DNA from: Roseococcus thiosulfatophilus
Lineage (GTDB): Bacteria; Pseudomonadota; Alphaproteobacteria; Acetobacterales; Acetobacteraceae
DNA length: 64,000 nucleotides
Direction: 5' to 3'
Assembly (NCBI RefSeq): GCF_017311575.1
Contig: NZ_JAFFQY010000008.1
Location: forward strand, 36,646 to 100,645
Every line of letters begins with the position of its first letter. The first letter of the stretch is position 1. This document shows positions 38,858 through 46,524 of this stretch, piece after piece. The notes under the pieces are model-generated. The model did not search any database and was not told the DNA's origin. It saw nothing but the letters and a program-made list of their open reading frames with translations. Position numbers and translations under genes: made by a program.

Positions 38858-39370
38858 TCAGCGCCGGGCGCGGCGGCCCGCCTTGCGCTTGGCGGCCGCT
38901 TTGGGCCGCTTCGGCGGGGCTTTGACCCGCTTCGCGGCCGAAGCTTTCGGTCTCTCTGCGGCGGGCGCCTTGAGCCGCTCCGCGGCGGGGGCCTTGCCCC
39001 GCTGCGGCGGCAGGGCGGGCGGAACCGGCGGCGGCGCGGGCATCCCCTCCGGCCCGGCATAGCGCTGGAGCGTCGCGCCGGCCGCCAGGTGCGGATAGGC
39101 CTGCGCGCCCTTCGGCCAGGTCCGCGCGAAGGACGTGACCTCGGCCTGGTCCTGGCGGCGGATGGTCTGGACCAGCAGCGATGCCGCCTGCGCGGGCTGC
39201 AACCGCTGCTGGCGCAGCAGATGCAGGTGCCATTCGCGCGCGCGCAGCGGGCACCAGTCCACCAGGGCCTCCTGCAAGGCCAGGCGCACCTCGCCGGGCA
39301 GCGCCTCATAGGCCCGGTAGGGGTCGCCCTTCAGCTTGCTGTAGGGCTTGGTGGCCATGCTGTTGTCCAT
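38858..39370 (-). CDS. Hypothetical protein with Ala/Lys/Pro-rich basic tail
   Basis: A 170-residue soluble protein. Its N-terminal part (about 5-95) is helical, with YSKLKGDPYRAYEALPGEVR, WCPLREWHLHLLRQQRL-like spacing and a SFARTWPKGAQAYPHLAAG segment. From about residue 108 it becomes low-complexity: repeated KAPAAER/KASAAKRVKAPPKRPKAA runs ending KAGRRARR, like histone-H1-type tails that bind nucleic acid or anionic surfaces. An alternative start is ATG 39358 (MATKPYSK). No family assignment is made. Confidence 0.65.
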   Translation of the reverse strand: MDNSMATKPYSKLKGDPYRAYEALPGEVRLALQEALVDWCPLRAREWHLHLLRQQRLQPAQAASLLVQTIRRQDQAEVTSFARTWPKGAQAYPHLAAGATLQRYAGPEGMPAPPPVPPALPPQRGKAPAAERLKAPAAERPKASAAKRVKAPPKRPKAAAKRKAGRRARR

Positions 39371-39458
39371 GGCCGGCTTCTAGAGCAGCATCCGGCCCGG
39401 GTGGAAGCGCCGAAGGCGTGGATCAGCCGCGCGCCGCGCGGCACCCCTGCGGCGCGGC

Positions 39459-40325
39459 TCAGCCGGTCTCCGCCCAGCGGCGCTCGAAGGCGTGCACCTC
39501 GGGGAAGCCCATGATCTCAGTCAACTTCTTGAAGTCGAACACCGGCACGGGGGCGTCGAGGCTGCTGCCCGTCGTGGTCAGGTGGCGGTACATCCCGTCC
39601 AGCACCGCGGCGGTGGCGAGGAAGCCCGCGGCCGGATAGATCGCGACCTGGAAGCCCAGCTCCGCCAGGCGCGCGCGCGGCAGCACCGGCGTCTTGCCGC
39701 CCTCCACGATGTTGGCGAGCAGCGGCTGGTGGAAGGCGCGGCCGATGGCCTCCATCTCCGCCTCGCTCTCGGGGCTTTCGACGAAGAGGATGTCGGCGCC
39801 GGCCTTCGCGAAGGCCTCCGCGCGGCGCAGCGCCTCATCGAGGCCCAGCGAGGTGCGCGCATCGGTGCGCGCGATGATGAGGAAATCGGCGGAGGAACGG
39901 CTGTCCGCCGCCACCTCGATCTTGCGGACCATGTCCGCCAGCGGGATCACGCGGCGGCCGGGCGTGTGGCCGCATTTCTTCGGGAATTCCTGGTCCTCGA
40001 GCTGGATGGCGGCGATGCCGGCCGCCTCATAGCCGCGCACCGTGTGGCGCACGTTCAGCAGCCCGCCATAGCCGGTGTCCGCATCGGCGATGACCGGCGC
40101 CTTCGAGAAGGCGGCGATCTTCTGCGCGCGGTCCAGCATCTCGGTGTAGGTCGCGAGCCCCGCATCGGGCAGGCCCAGCGCCGAGGCCACCACGCCGAAG
40201 CCCGTCATGTAGGTGGCTGCCGCGCCGTGCTGGTTCAGCATGTGCGTCGAGATCAGGTCGAAGACACCGGGAGCGATGAGGCACTTGCCCCGGGCGAGAA
40301 GGGGCTTCAACGGCGTTCGGGGCAT
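39459..40325 (-). CDS. Isocitrate lyase/PEP mutase family enzyme
   Basis: A 288-residue TIM-barrel enzyme of the ICL/PEPM superfamily. Landmarks: the N-terminal APGVFDLISTHML, magnesium/substrate loop VIADADTGYGG, the gating signature LEDQEFPKKCGH, IARTDARTSLG and FVESPESEAEM. The length fits 2-methylisocitrate-lyase-like, oxaloacetate decarboxylase or carboxyphosphonoenolpyruvate mutase members. The KKCGH active-site loop favours a C-C lyase, but the substrate cannot be fixed. A perfect AGGAGG precedes the ATG at 40325. It stands alone on the minus strand. Confidence 0.88.
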   Translation of the reverse strand: MPRTPLKPLLARGKCLIAPGVFDLISTHMLNQHGAAATYMTGFGVVASALGLPDAGLATYTEMLDRAQKIAAFSKAPVIADADTGYGGLLNVRHTVRGYEAAGIAAIQLEDQEFPKKCGHTPGRRVIPLADMVRKIEVAADSRSSADFLIIARTDARTSLGLDEALRRAEAFAKAGADILFVESPESEAEMEAIGRAFHQPLLANIVEGGKTPVLPRARLAELGFQVAIYPAAGFLATAAVLDGMYRHLTTTGSSLDAPVPVFDFKKLTEIMGFPEVHAFERRWAETG

Positions 40326-40397
40326 GTGTTCCTCCTGTGCGGTGCAGCCATGGAGACAGAGACCCGTCCGGCTTGGAAGAGGCCCCCAGGGCGCGGC

Positions 40398-41084
40398 TCA
40401 GCGGCAGCTGCGCCAGCGCCCCATGTCGAGGTGGAAATGGTCGGCGTGCGCGGCGTTGTAGTCCGGGCCGAGCACGGCGCGGAACCAGCGGCAGGCGCCG
40501 TCGCGCACATCGCGCAGGAAGGCGGCCTCCGGCCCCGCGCCGCCCCAGTCGCGCAGCAGCCGCACCTCTCGCCCATCGCGCAGGGTGAAGCCCGCGATGT
40601 CAATCGCGTTGGCCGTCGCGTGCTGGCTGCGCCGGCCGGCCCGGGCATGGTTCACGTTGCGGCAATTGTAGGTGCCGAGGTGACGCACGCCGCTGACCTC
40701 GGTGCCCAGATGCGCGCGGGCGGCGGGTTGCAGGCTGTTCCGCTCGAACAACACCCAGGCGGCGGCCATGCGGCAGGTGACCACGGGGCTGGCCGGCTGG
40801 AGGCGCGCCTCGCCGGGCAGCAGCATGGCGTTCTCGATCGCGCAGCCGGTGTCGGAGGGGCGGTCGGGCACGCGCCGCGGCGTCATGCCCGAGGCGGCGA
40901 AGGCGGCGAAGCAGGCCTCCGGCTCCCACGCCAGGCGCCGCAGCTTCAAATCGGTCATCCAGCCCGGCGCGGCGCTCAGGTCGAGCGGCTCGCGCGGGTC
41001 CCATTCGGGTGGAAGATGCCGGAGGCCCATGATGACGGCCCCGGCGAGGGCGGCGAGAAGAAGAAGGGCAATCAACAGGCGCAT
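40398..41084 (-). CDS. Extensin-like domain protein (DD-peptidase fold)
   Basis: A 228-residue protein with an N-terminal membrane anchor (MRLLIALLLLAALAGAVIMG). The extensin-like C-terminal domain contains a CxIEN segment, TCRMAAAWVLFERNSLQPAA, GTYNCRNVNH, SQHATANAIDIAGF and ADHFHLD. SQHATANAIDI and HADHFH carry the His/Asp metal ligands of the VanY/peptidase-M15-like fold, so a zinc-dependent cell-wall endopeptidase role is possible. It lies 47 bp downstream of the permease gene on the same strand, perhaps transcribed with it, though unrelated in role. Confidence 0.85.
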   Translation of the reverse strand: MRLLIALLLLAALAGAVIMGLRHLPPEWDPREPLDLSAAPGWMTDLKLRRLAWEPEACFAAFAASGMTPRRVPDRPSDTGCAIENAMLLPGEARLQPASPVVTCRMAAAWVLFERNSLQPAARAHLGTEVSGVRHLGTYNCRNVNHARAGRRSQHATANAIDIAGFTLRDGREVRLLRDWGGAGPEAAFLRDVRDGACRWFRAVLGPDYNAAHADHFHLDMGRWRSCR

Positions 41085-41131
41085 TCACCGGCATGTGGGA
41101 ACGCGCGGGGCGCCCGCACACCCCTGGCGCC

Positions 41132-41935
41132 TCAGCCCCGCCCCTGCTCCCGCAGCCGGTCGCCCAGCAAGGTGCAGGCCAGCACGACCGAGAGAATGGC
41201 CACCCCCGGCCCGGCCACCAGCCACCAGCGGTGCAGGGTTGTCGCCCCCTCGGCGACCATCAGCCCCCATTCCGGCGCGGGTGGCGGCGCGCCCAGGCCC
41301 ACGAAGCTCAGCCCTGCCCCCAGCAGGATCACCTGCCCGAGATCGAGCGGCAGCGCGACCAGGATGGGCGTCGTGCACAGCGGCACCACATGCCGGCGCA
41401 GGATGGCGGCGGGCGTGGAGCCCACCGTGACCGCCGCCTGGACATGCTCCATGCGCATCACGCCCCGCACCTGCGCCCGCATGAGCCGCAGGTAGATGGG
41501 CCACCACACCGCCAGCATCGCCAGCCCCGCATTGAGCAGCCCCGGCCCCAGCGTGGCCGCCACCGCCAGCGCCAGCAGCACGGGCGGGAAGGCGAGCGCG
41601 ATATCGGCGGCGCGCGACAGCAGCCAGTCCGCCGCCCCACCCAGGAAGCCCGCGATGGCGCCCAGCAGCACGCCGAGCGCCGCCGCCCCCACCACCACGC
41701 AGAAGGCCAGCGGCAGCGACAGCCGCGCCCCGTGCAGCGTGCGTGACAACACGCAGCGGCCCAGCGCATCCGTGCCCAGCGGGAAGGCGCCGCCGGGGGG
41801 CTGGAAGCGGCGGCCCACGCTCTCGGTCGGGTCGGGCAGGCCCCACCAGGGCACGGTGATGGCCGTGACCACCCAGAAGCCCAGCACCAGCAGGGCGAGG
41901 AGGGCGGCGGGTGAGGCCAGGGCGCGGCGCCACAC
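41132..41935 (-). CDS. ABC transporter permease, DppC-like
   Basis: A 267-residue inner-membrane permease of the dipeptide/oligopeptide/nickel type. After the first helix comes the family motif FPLGTDALGRCVLSR. About five further helices follow. The EAA loop that contacts the ATPase lies around HVQAAVTVGSTPAAILRRHVVP, ending in GAGLSFVGLG. It is last in a five-gene transport and metabolism run, 3 bp downstream of the DppB-like gene. No matching ATPase gene is in the window. Confidence 0.9.
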   Translation of the reverse strand: MWRRALASPAALLALLVLGFWVVTAITVPWWGLPDPTESVGRRFQPPGGAFPLGTDALGRCVLSRTLHGARLSLPLAFCVVVGAAALGVLLGAIAGFLGGAADWLLSRAADIALAFPPVLLALAVAATLGPGLLNAGLAMLAVWWPIYLRLMRAQVRGVMRMEHVQAAVTVGSTPAAILRRHVVPLCTTPILVALPLDLGQVILLGAGLSFVGLGAPPPAPEWGLMVAEGATTLHRWWLVAGPGVAILSVVLACTLLGDRLREQGRG

Positions 41936-41938
41936 CCC

Positions 41939-42946
41939 TCAGCGGTCCCGCAGGCGCGGGTCGAGCCAGGCCTGGCCCGCATCGGCCACCACGCCGCTGA
42001 GCGCCAGCGCCACGCCGCCCAGCATGGTCACCGCCATGATCGCGGGGTAGTCGAGGGTGCGGGCGGATTCCAGCGCATAGGCGCCGACGCCGGGCCAGGC
42101 GAAGACCGTCTCGGTCAGCACCGCCCCGGCCACCAGCGTGGCGAAGGAAAGGCTGACCAGCGTCAGCGCCGGCACCATCGCGTTGGGCAGAGCGTGGTCC
42201 AGCAGCAGCCGCCCCTCGCTCAACCCGCGGGAGCGCGCGGCGACGATGTGGAAGCGCGCCAGCTCCTCGATCAGCGTCGCGCGCAGCAGCCGCGCGACCA
42301 GCGCCGCGATGCCCCAGCCCAGCGCGGCGGCCGGCAGCACCAGGCGCCGCGCGGCATCCCGCCACACCGCCCAGTCCATCGCCCAGGCCGCGTCCACCAG
42401 CAGCATCCCCGTCCACACGGGCGGCGGCGTCAGCCGCGCGTCGAGCCGCCCCGGCCCCGGCAGCCAGTCGAGCGAGGTGGCGAACAGCCACAGCAGCAGC
42501 AGCCCCGCGAGAAACACCGGAATGGACACGCCGGCCGAGGCGAAGCCGCGCACCGCCTGGTCCAGCAGCCCATGCGGCCAGCGTGCGCTCAGCAGGGCCA
42601 GCGCAGCGCCCACCAGCGTGCCCAGCAGCGTGGCCGCCAGCACCAGTTCGAGCGTGGCCGGCAGCCGCTCCGCCAGATCCATGCCCACCGGCCGGCGGGT
42701 GCGAAAGGAGGTCCCGAAATCGCCCTGCACCGCATTGGCCACATGGCGCAGGAACTGCACCGCCACCGGCCGGTCCAGCCCCCATTGCGCGCGGGCGGCC
42801 GCGACCACGGCGGGGTCCTCCATGGCGCGCTCGCCCACGATGGCGATCACGGGGTCCACGCCGGTGGCGCGGGACAGGCCGAAGCTGACCGCCGCGATGC
42901 CCAGCAGCAGGACGGGCAGCAGCAGCAGGCGCTGGATCAGGACCAC
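41939..42946 (-). CDS. ABC transporter permease, DppB-like
   Basis: A 335-residue permease. The N-terminal helix (MVLIQRLLLLPVLLLGIAAV) and the DppB-type motif QWGLDRPVAVQFLRHVANAV-like segment before the second helix are typical, as are GDFGTSFRTRRPV and the EAA-like loop FHIVAARSRGLSEGRLLLDHALPNA. Translation starts at GTG 42946, 1 bp after the preceding binding-protein stop, so the two are tightly coupled. It pairs with the DppC-like protein to form the importer channel. Confidence 0.9.
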   Translation of the reverse strand: MVLIQRLLLLPVLLLGIAAVSFGLSRATGVDPVIAIVGERAMEDPAVVAAARAQWGLDRPVAVQFLRHVANAVQGDFGTSFRTRRPVGMDLAERLPATLELVLAATLLGTLVGAALALLSARWPHGLLDQAVRGFASAGVSIPVFLAGLLLLWLFATSLDWLPGPGRLDARLTPPPVWTGMLLVDAAWAMDWAVWRDAARRLVLPAAALGWGIAALVARLLRATLIEELARFHIVAARSRGLSEGRLLLDHALPNAMVPALTLVSLSFATLVAGAVLTETVFAWPGVGAYALESARTLDYPAIMAVTMLGGVALALSGVVADAGQAWLDPRLRDR

Positions 42947-42947
42947 G

Positions 42948-44540
42948 TCAGCGGGGGCGGATCTCGGCCAGCGGCAGGTTGCAGCAGGTGCTGTAGCGCA
43001 CGCCCTGCAAGCCCGGACGATGCGCGATGACCAGGTCCGGCGAGAGCAGCGGCAGGATGATGCGGTCGCCCATCATGGAACGCGCGACGGCCTGGAAGGC
43101 GGCCTCGCGCTCCGCTTCCGGCGCGGCGAGGGCGCGGGTCAGCAGCCCGCGCAACTCGCCATTGGCGATGGAGGGCAGGTTGCCGCCGCCGGCGCGCGTG
43201 AACCAGGGCGTGCCCTCCATGATGCCGAAGAAGTTCACATACTGCGCCGAGCCGAAATAGTCGGGCGCGTAGTAGCCGATGGTCATGGGCAATTGCGCCG
43301 CGCGCATCTGCTGCACCCAGACCGGGAAGGTGGCGGGCTGCAGCCGCAGCCGGATGCCCACCCGGCCCAGATCCTGCTGGAGCCGCTGCGCGACCAGCGA
43401 CATGTCCGCGCCATAACTGTTGATGGCGGGGAAGGTGAAGTCCACGTCGAAGCCGCGCCCATGCCCGGCGGCGGCGAGCATCTGCCGCGCCCGCGCCAGG
43501 TCGGTGCCCGGCACCTCCAGCCCCGCGCTGCCCGGGAAGCCGTTCGGGATGGGGCTGGCCTGCGGCTTGCCCGCGCCGCCCAGCACGAACTCGATCATCG
43601 CCGCGCGGTCCACGGCGAGCGAGATCGCCTCGCGCACTTCCGGCGTGAAGCGCCCCTGCGCCGCCGGCGCGCCGGGCGCGATGGCAAGGTAGATGAAGTT
43701 GGGCGAGGGCAGCACCTGCACCGTTGCCCGGTCGCGCGGCAGGGCGCGCGCCGTCTCGGTGTCGAGCTGGAGCGCGATATCGGCCCCGCCCGAGGCGAGC
43801 AGCTGCCCCTGCACCGCTGCGCCCGCGGCCTGCCGGATCACGACCTCGGCGAAGGCGGGCGCGTCGCGCCAGTAATTCGCGTTGCGTGCGAGGCGCAGCT
43901 CGTCATTCGGGCGGTAGCGGGCCAGGGTGAAGGGGCCGCTGCCGGCGGAGTTCTCGCCGAACCAGCGGTCGCCGCCATCCTGCGCCACCTCGCCCTCGGC
44001 GCGGATGCCGGCGGCCTCCGCCGCCACGCGGTCCACCACGGCCATGTAGGGGGCGGCCGCGATGCCGATGAACTCGGAATTCGCCGCCTTCAGGTGGACG
44101 GTGACGGTGTGCGCATCGGGCGTCTCGATGCGCTCGATGTCACCCGCCAGGAAGCTGCTGCTGGCGCGCGTGGCGGCCAGCCGCCGGAAGGACCATGCGA
44201 CATCCGCCGCCTCCACCGCGCGGCCCGAGGCGAAGCGCGCGCGCGGGTCGAGGTGGAAGGTCCAGCGCGTGAGGTCCGCGGACGCCTCCCAGCGCGTGGC
44301 CAAGCGCGGCACCGGCGTGCGGTTGTCCGGCCCGATGGTGACCAGCGTGTCGTAGAGCGCGTCGAAGACGATCTGGCAGGTGTCGCAGAAGCCGCGATGC
44401 GGATCGAGCGAGTTCACGTCCATGTTGCGCGCCACCACCAGGGTGGCGGGCGCCTGCTGCGCCAGCGCCGGGCCGCCGAGGCCGAGCGCCACAAGCGTCG
44501 CCAAGGCCGCGCGGCGCGCGAGACCCGTCATGCTTCCCAT
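42948..44540 (-). CDS. ABC transporter substrate-binding protein, family 5
   Basis: A 530-residue SBP_bac_5 protein with signal peptide (MGSMTGLARRAALATLVALG, cleavage after ALA near residue 27). Typical parts: NMDVNSLDPHRGFCDTCQIV, FASGRAVEAADVAWSFRRL, GSGPFTLARYRPND and the C-terminal YSTCCNLPLAEIRPR. Two CxxC-like pairs (CDTC and TCC) are unusual for the family and may form disulfides. The start at 44540 is set by the signal peptide; an internal ATG (MTGLARR) lies 9 bp later. It is directly followed by the two permease genes, so it is their probable ligand receptor. Confidence 0.9.
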   Translation of the reverse strand: MGSMTGLARRAALATLVALGLGGPALAQQAPATLVVARNMDVNSLDPHRGFCDTCQIVFDALYDTLVTIGPDNRTPVPRLATRWEASADLTRWTFHLDPRARFASGRAVEAADVAWSFRRLAATRASSSFLAGDIERIETPDAHTVTVHLKAANSEFIGIAAAPYMAVVDRVAAEAAGIRAEGEVAQDGGDRWFGENSAGSGPFTLARYRPNDELRLARNANYWRDAPAFAEVVIRQAAGAAVQGQLLASGGADIALQLDTETARALPRDRATVQVLPSPNFIYLAIAPGAPAAQGRFTPEVREAISLAVDRAAMIEFVLGGAGKPQASPIPNGFPGSAGLEVPGTDLARARQMLAAAGHGRGFDVDFTFPAINSYGADMSLVAQRLQQDLGRVGIRLRLQPATFPVWVQQMRAAQLPMTIGYYAPDYFGSAQYVNFFGIMEGTPWFTRAGGGNLPSIANGELRGLLTRALAAPEAEREAAFQAVARSMMGDRIILPLLSPDLVIAHRPGLQGVRYSTCCNLPLAEIRPR

Positions 44541-44565
44541 CGCATTGCTCCTGGATATTGGTGGT

Positions 44566-45795
44566 TCATGCCGCGAGCCGCCGCACGGCGCGGAAACCCG
44601 CATCGGCCGCGTCCAGCACCCGGTCCATGTCGGAATCGGTGTGGGCGGCGCAGAGGAACATGTTGTGACGGGGGTGCAGGTAGGCGCCCGCCTCCAGCGC
44701 GGCGCGGCAGAAGGCGGCGCCCTGGCGGAACTCCGCATCGCCGTCGAAGAGGAAGAGCGGCATCTGCACCGGACCCGACTGGCGCAGCCCCACGCGGTGC
44801 TGCGCGGCCAGCGCGGCGAGGCCGTCGCGCAGCCTCTGGCCCAGTTGTTCCATATGCGCCACCGCGTCCAGTTCATCGAGGCGTTGCAGCGTTGCCAGCG
44901 CCGCCGCCATAGGCACGGCAGCGCACCAGAAGCTGCCGGTGACGAAGACGCGGGAGGCCGCCTCGCGCAGCGCGTCGGTGCCGGTCACGGCGGCCAGCGC
45001 ATGGCCGTTCGCGATGGCCTTGCTCCAGGCCGAGAGGTCGGGCCGCACGCCCAGACCCTCCCAGCTGCCGCCGCAGTGCAGCCGGAAGCCGGCGCGCACA
45101 TCGTCCAGGATCAGCGCCGCGCCCCGACGGTCGCAGAGGCGGCGCATGGCCTGGGCGAATGCGGGCGTGGGCATCTCCTGGTCCACGACGTTGTCGTGGC
45201 GGAAGGCGGTGACGATGACGGCGGCGAGGTCATCGCCCGCCGCGTCGGCCGCCGCCCCCAGGCTCGCCACGTCATTGTAGCGGAAACGCAGCTGGTGGGC
45301 GCGGTCGGTCTCGGTGGTGCCGGCGGGGACGGGCGTGCACCAGGGCGCCGCGCCGTGATAGCTGCCCTGGGCCACCAGGATCACCCGCCGCCCGGTGGCC
45401 GCGCGCGCGATGGTGACGCAGGCGGTGGTCGCGTCCGTGCCGTTCTTCTGGAACATGGCCCAGTCCGCGTGCGGGATGCGGTCCACCAGGCGTTCTGCCA
45501 GCTCCACCATCACCGGCGCCGGGCCGTTCAGGCAATCGCCCAGCGCGGCCTGGCGGGCGGCGGCGGCGTCCACCACGGGGTCGTGGTGGCCCAGCACGAT
45601 GGGCCCCCAGCTGCACATCAGGTCCACATATTCGCGGCCATCCGCGTCCCAGATATGGCCGCCCTCGGCGCGGGCGAAGAATTGCGGGTAGCCCTGCGGC
45701 AGGCGCTGCGCGTGTAGATGGCCCCACATGCCGCCCGGCACCACGCGCAGCGCCCGCTCGCGCAGGGTGGCGTCGGAGGCGGGGGCGCGGGGCAT
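44566..45795 (-). CDS. Class III aminotransferase (GSA-aminomutase-like)
   Basis: A 409-residue PLP enzyme of the class III aminotransferase/glutamate-1-semialdehyde aminomutase group. Landmarks: VVPGGMWGHLHAQRLPQGYP, YVDLMCSWGPIVLGHHDP, the substrate/PLP segment AMFQKNGTDATTACVTIARA, LILDDVRAGFRL with the cofactor Asp, and the Schiff-base lysine in DLSAWSKAIANGHALAA. Variation around ILDDVRAGFR separates it from true HemL. It is probably a catabolic transaminase acting on the imported or deacylated compound. A GATATATC box lies 23 bp before its ATG. Confidence 0.88.
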   Translation of the reverse strand: MPRAPASDATLRERALRVVPGGMWGHLHAQRLPQGYPQFFARAEGGHIWDADGREYVDLMCSWGPIVLGHHDPVVDAAAARQAALGDCLNGPAPVMVELAERLVDRIPHADWAMFQKNGTDATTACVTIARAATGRRVILVAQGSYHGAAPWCTPVPAGTTETDRAHQLRFRYNDVASLGAAADAAGDDLAAVIVTAFRHDNVVDQEMPTPAFAQAMRRLCDRRGAALILDDVRAGFRLHCGGSWEGLGVRPDLSAWSKAIANGHALAAVTGTDALREAASRVFVTGSFWCAAVPMAAALATLQRLDELDAVAHMEQLGQRLRDGLAALAAQHRVGLRQSGPVQMPLFLFDGDAEFRQGAAFCRAALEAGAYLHPRHNMFLCAAHTDSDMDRVLDAADAGFRAVRRLAA

Positions 45796-45817
45796 GGAAG
45801 GCCTTCCTCTTATGGAG

Positions 45818-45825
45818 GATATATC
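45818..45825. promoter_or_regulatory. GATATATC box upstream of aminotransferase gene
   Basis: A palindromic GATATATC, striking in this GC-rich DNA, lies between the gntR stop and the aminotransferase start. With its right flank (GATATATCA) it repeats the sequence at 48870-48878. It is a candidate operator for the adjacent GntR regulator. Confidence 0.5.
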
Positions 45826-45841
45826 AAAACACCGCGAAAAC

Positions 45842-46519
45842 TCACGCGCAACGGGATTCGGTGGCCTCCAACTCCTCCAGTCGCCACAACAGGCCGCGCC
45901 CGCCCTCGACCAGGTCGGCGTGCATGGCGGCCCGCGTGTGCTCGGCATCGCGCGCGCGCAGCCCGTCCAGGATATCCAAGTGGCGGTGCCGGCCGAGGTA
46001 GCTCGGCTTCGCATCCGGGTAGAGCAGGTTCAGCAGCGGGCCGTTCCGCAGCCAGATCCCCTCCAGGATGCCCAGCAAATTGGGCATCCCCGCCAGCCGC
46101 CAGAGCCCGTGGTGGAAGCGGAAATTGGCCTCGATGGCCGCCTGCCATTCGCCCGATGCCTCGGCCGCCTCCAGCGCCGCGTGGTCCTGGGCCAAGGCCG
46201 CCACGGCAGGGGGCGTGGCGCGGCGGGCGGCTTCCTCGGCGGCCAGGCCTTCCAGCAGCAGGCGGATGCGCCGCAGCTCCAGGTAGTCCGACAGGCTGAG
46301 GCGCACGACGCGGATGGCCGAGGCAGGGCGCAGCTCCAGCCCACCCTCGCGGACCAGCTGCATCACCGCCTCGCGCACCGGCGTTTCGCTGACGCCCATG
46401 GCGGACGCCAGCTCCCGGATCTTGAGGCGCTGGCCAGGCCGCAGCCTTCCGTGCAGCAGCCCCGCGCGCAGCTCCGCATGGACGCGGCTCGTCAGATTGT
46501 CGCGGGGGTCGGGGGCCAT
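45842..46519 (-). CDS. GntR-family (FadR/FCD) transcriptional regulator
   Basis: A 225-residue regulator. The N-terminal winged helix has LRPGQRLKIRELASAMGVSE and TPVREAVMQLVREGGL, the GntR signature. The C-terminal all-helical FCD domain (about 85-220) has metal-binding style residues in ANFRFHHGLWRLAG, RHRHLDILDGLRARD and MHADLVEGG. FCD regulators usually answer to small carboxylates or amino acids. It lies between the acylase and the aminotransferase, 5 bp from the former, so it likely senses a substrate of this cluster and binds the GATATATC boxes. Confidence 0.9.
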   Translation of the reverse strand: MAPDPRDNLTSRVHAELRAGLLHGRLRPGQRLKIRELASAMGVSETPVREAVMQLVREGGLELRPASAIRVVRLSLSDYLELRRIRLLLEGLAAEEAARRATPPAVAALAQDHAALEAAEASGEWQAAIEANFRFHHGLWRLAGMPNLLGILEGIWLRNGPLLNLLYPDAKPSYLGRHRHLDILDGLRARDAEHTRAAMHADLVEGGRGLLWRLEELEATESRCA

Positions 46520-46524
46520 CCTGT

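Noticed and set aside
42138..44912. 924-codon plus-strand open frame
   Set aside because: Opposite the permease and binding-protein genes; low-complexity translation.
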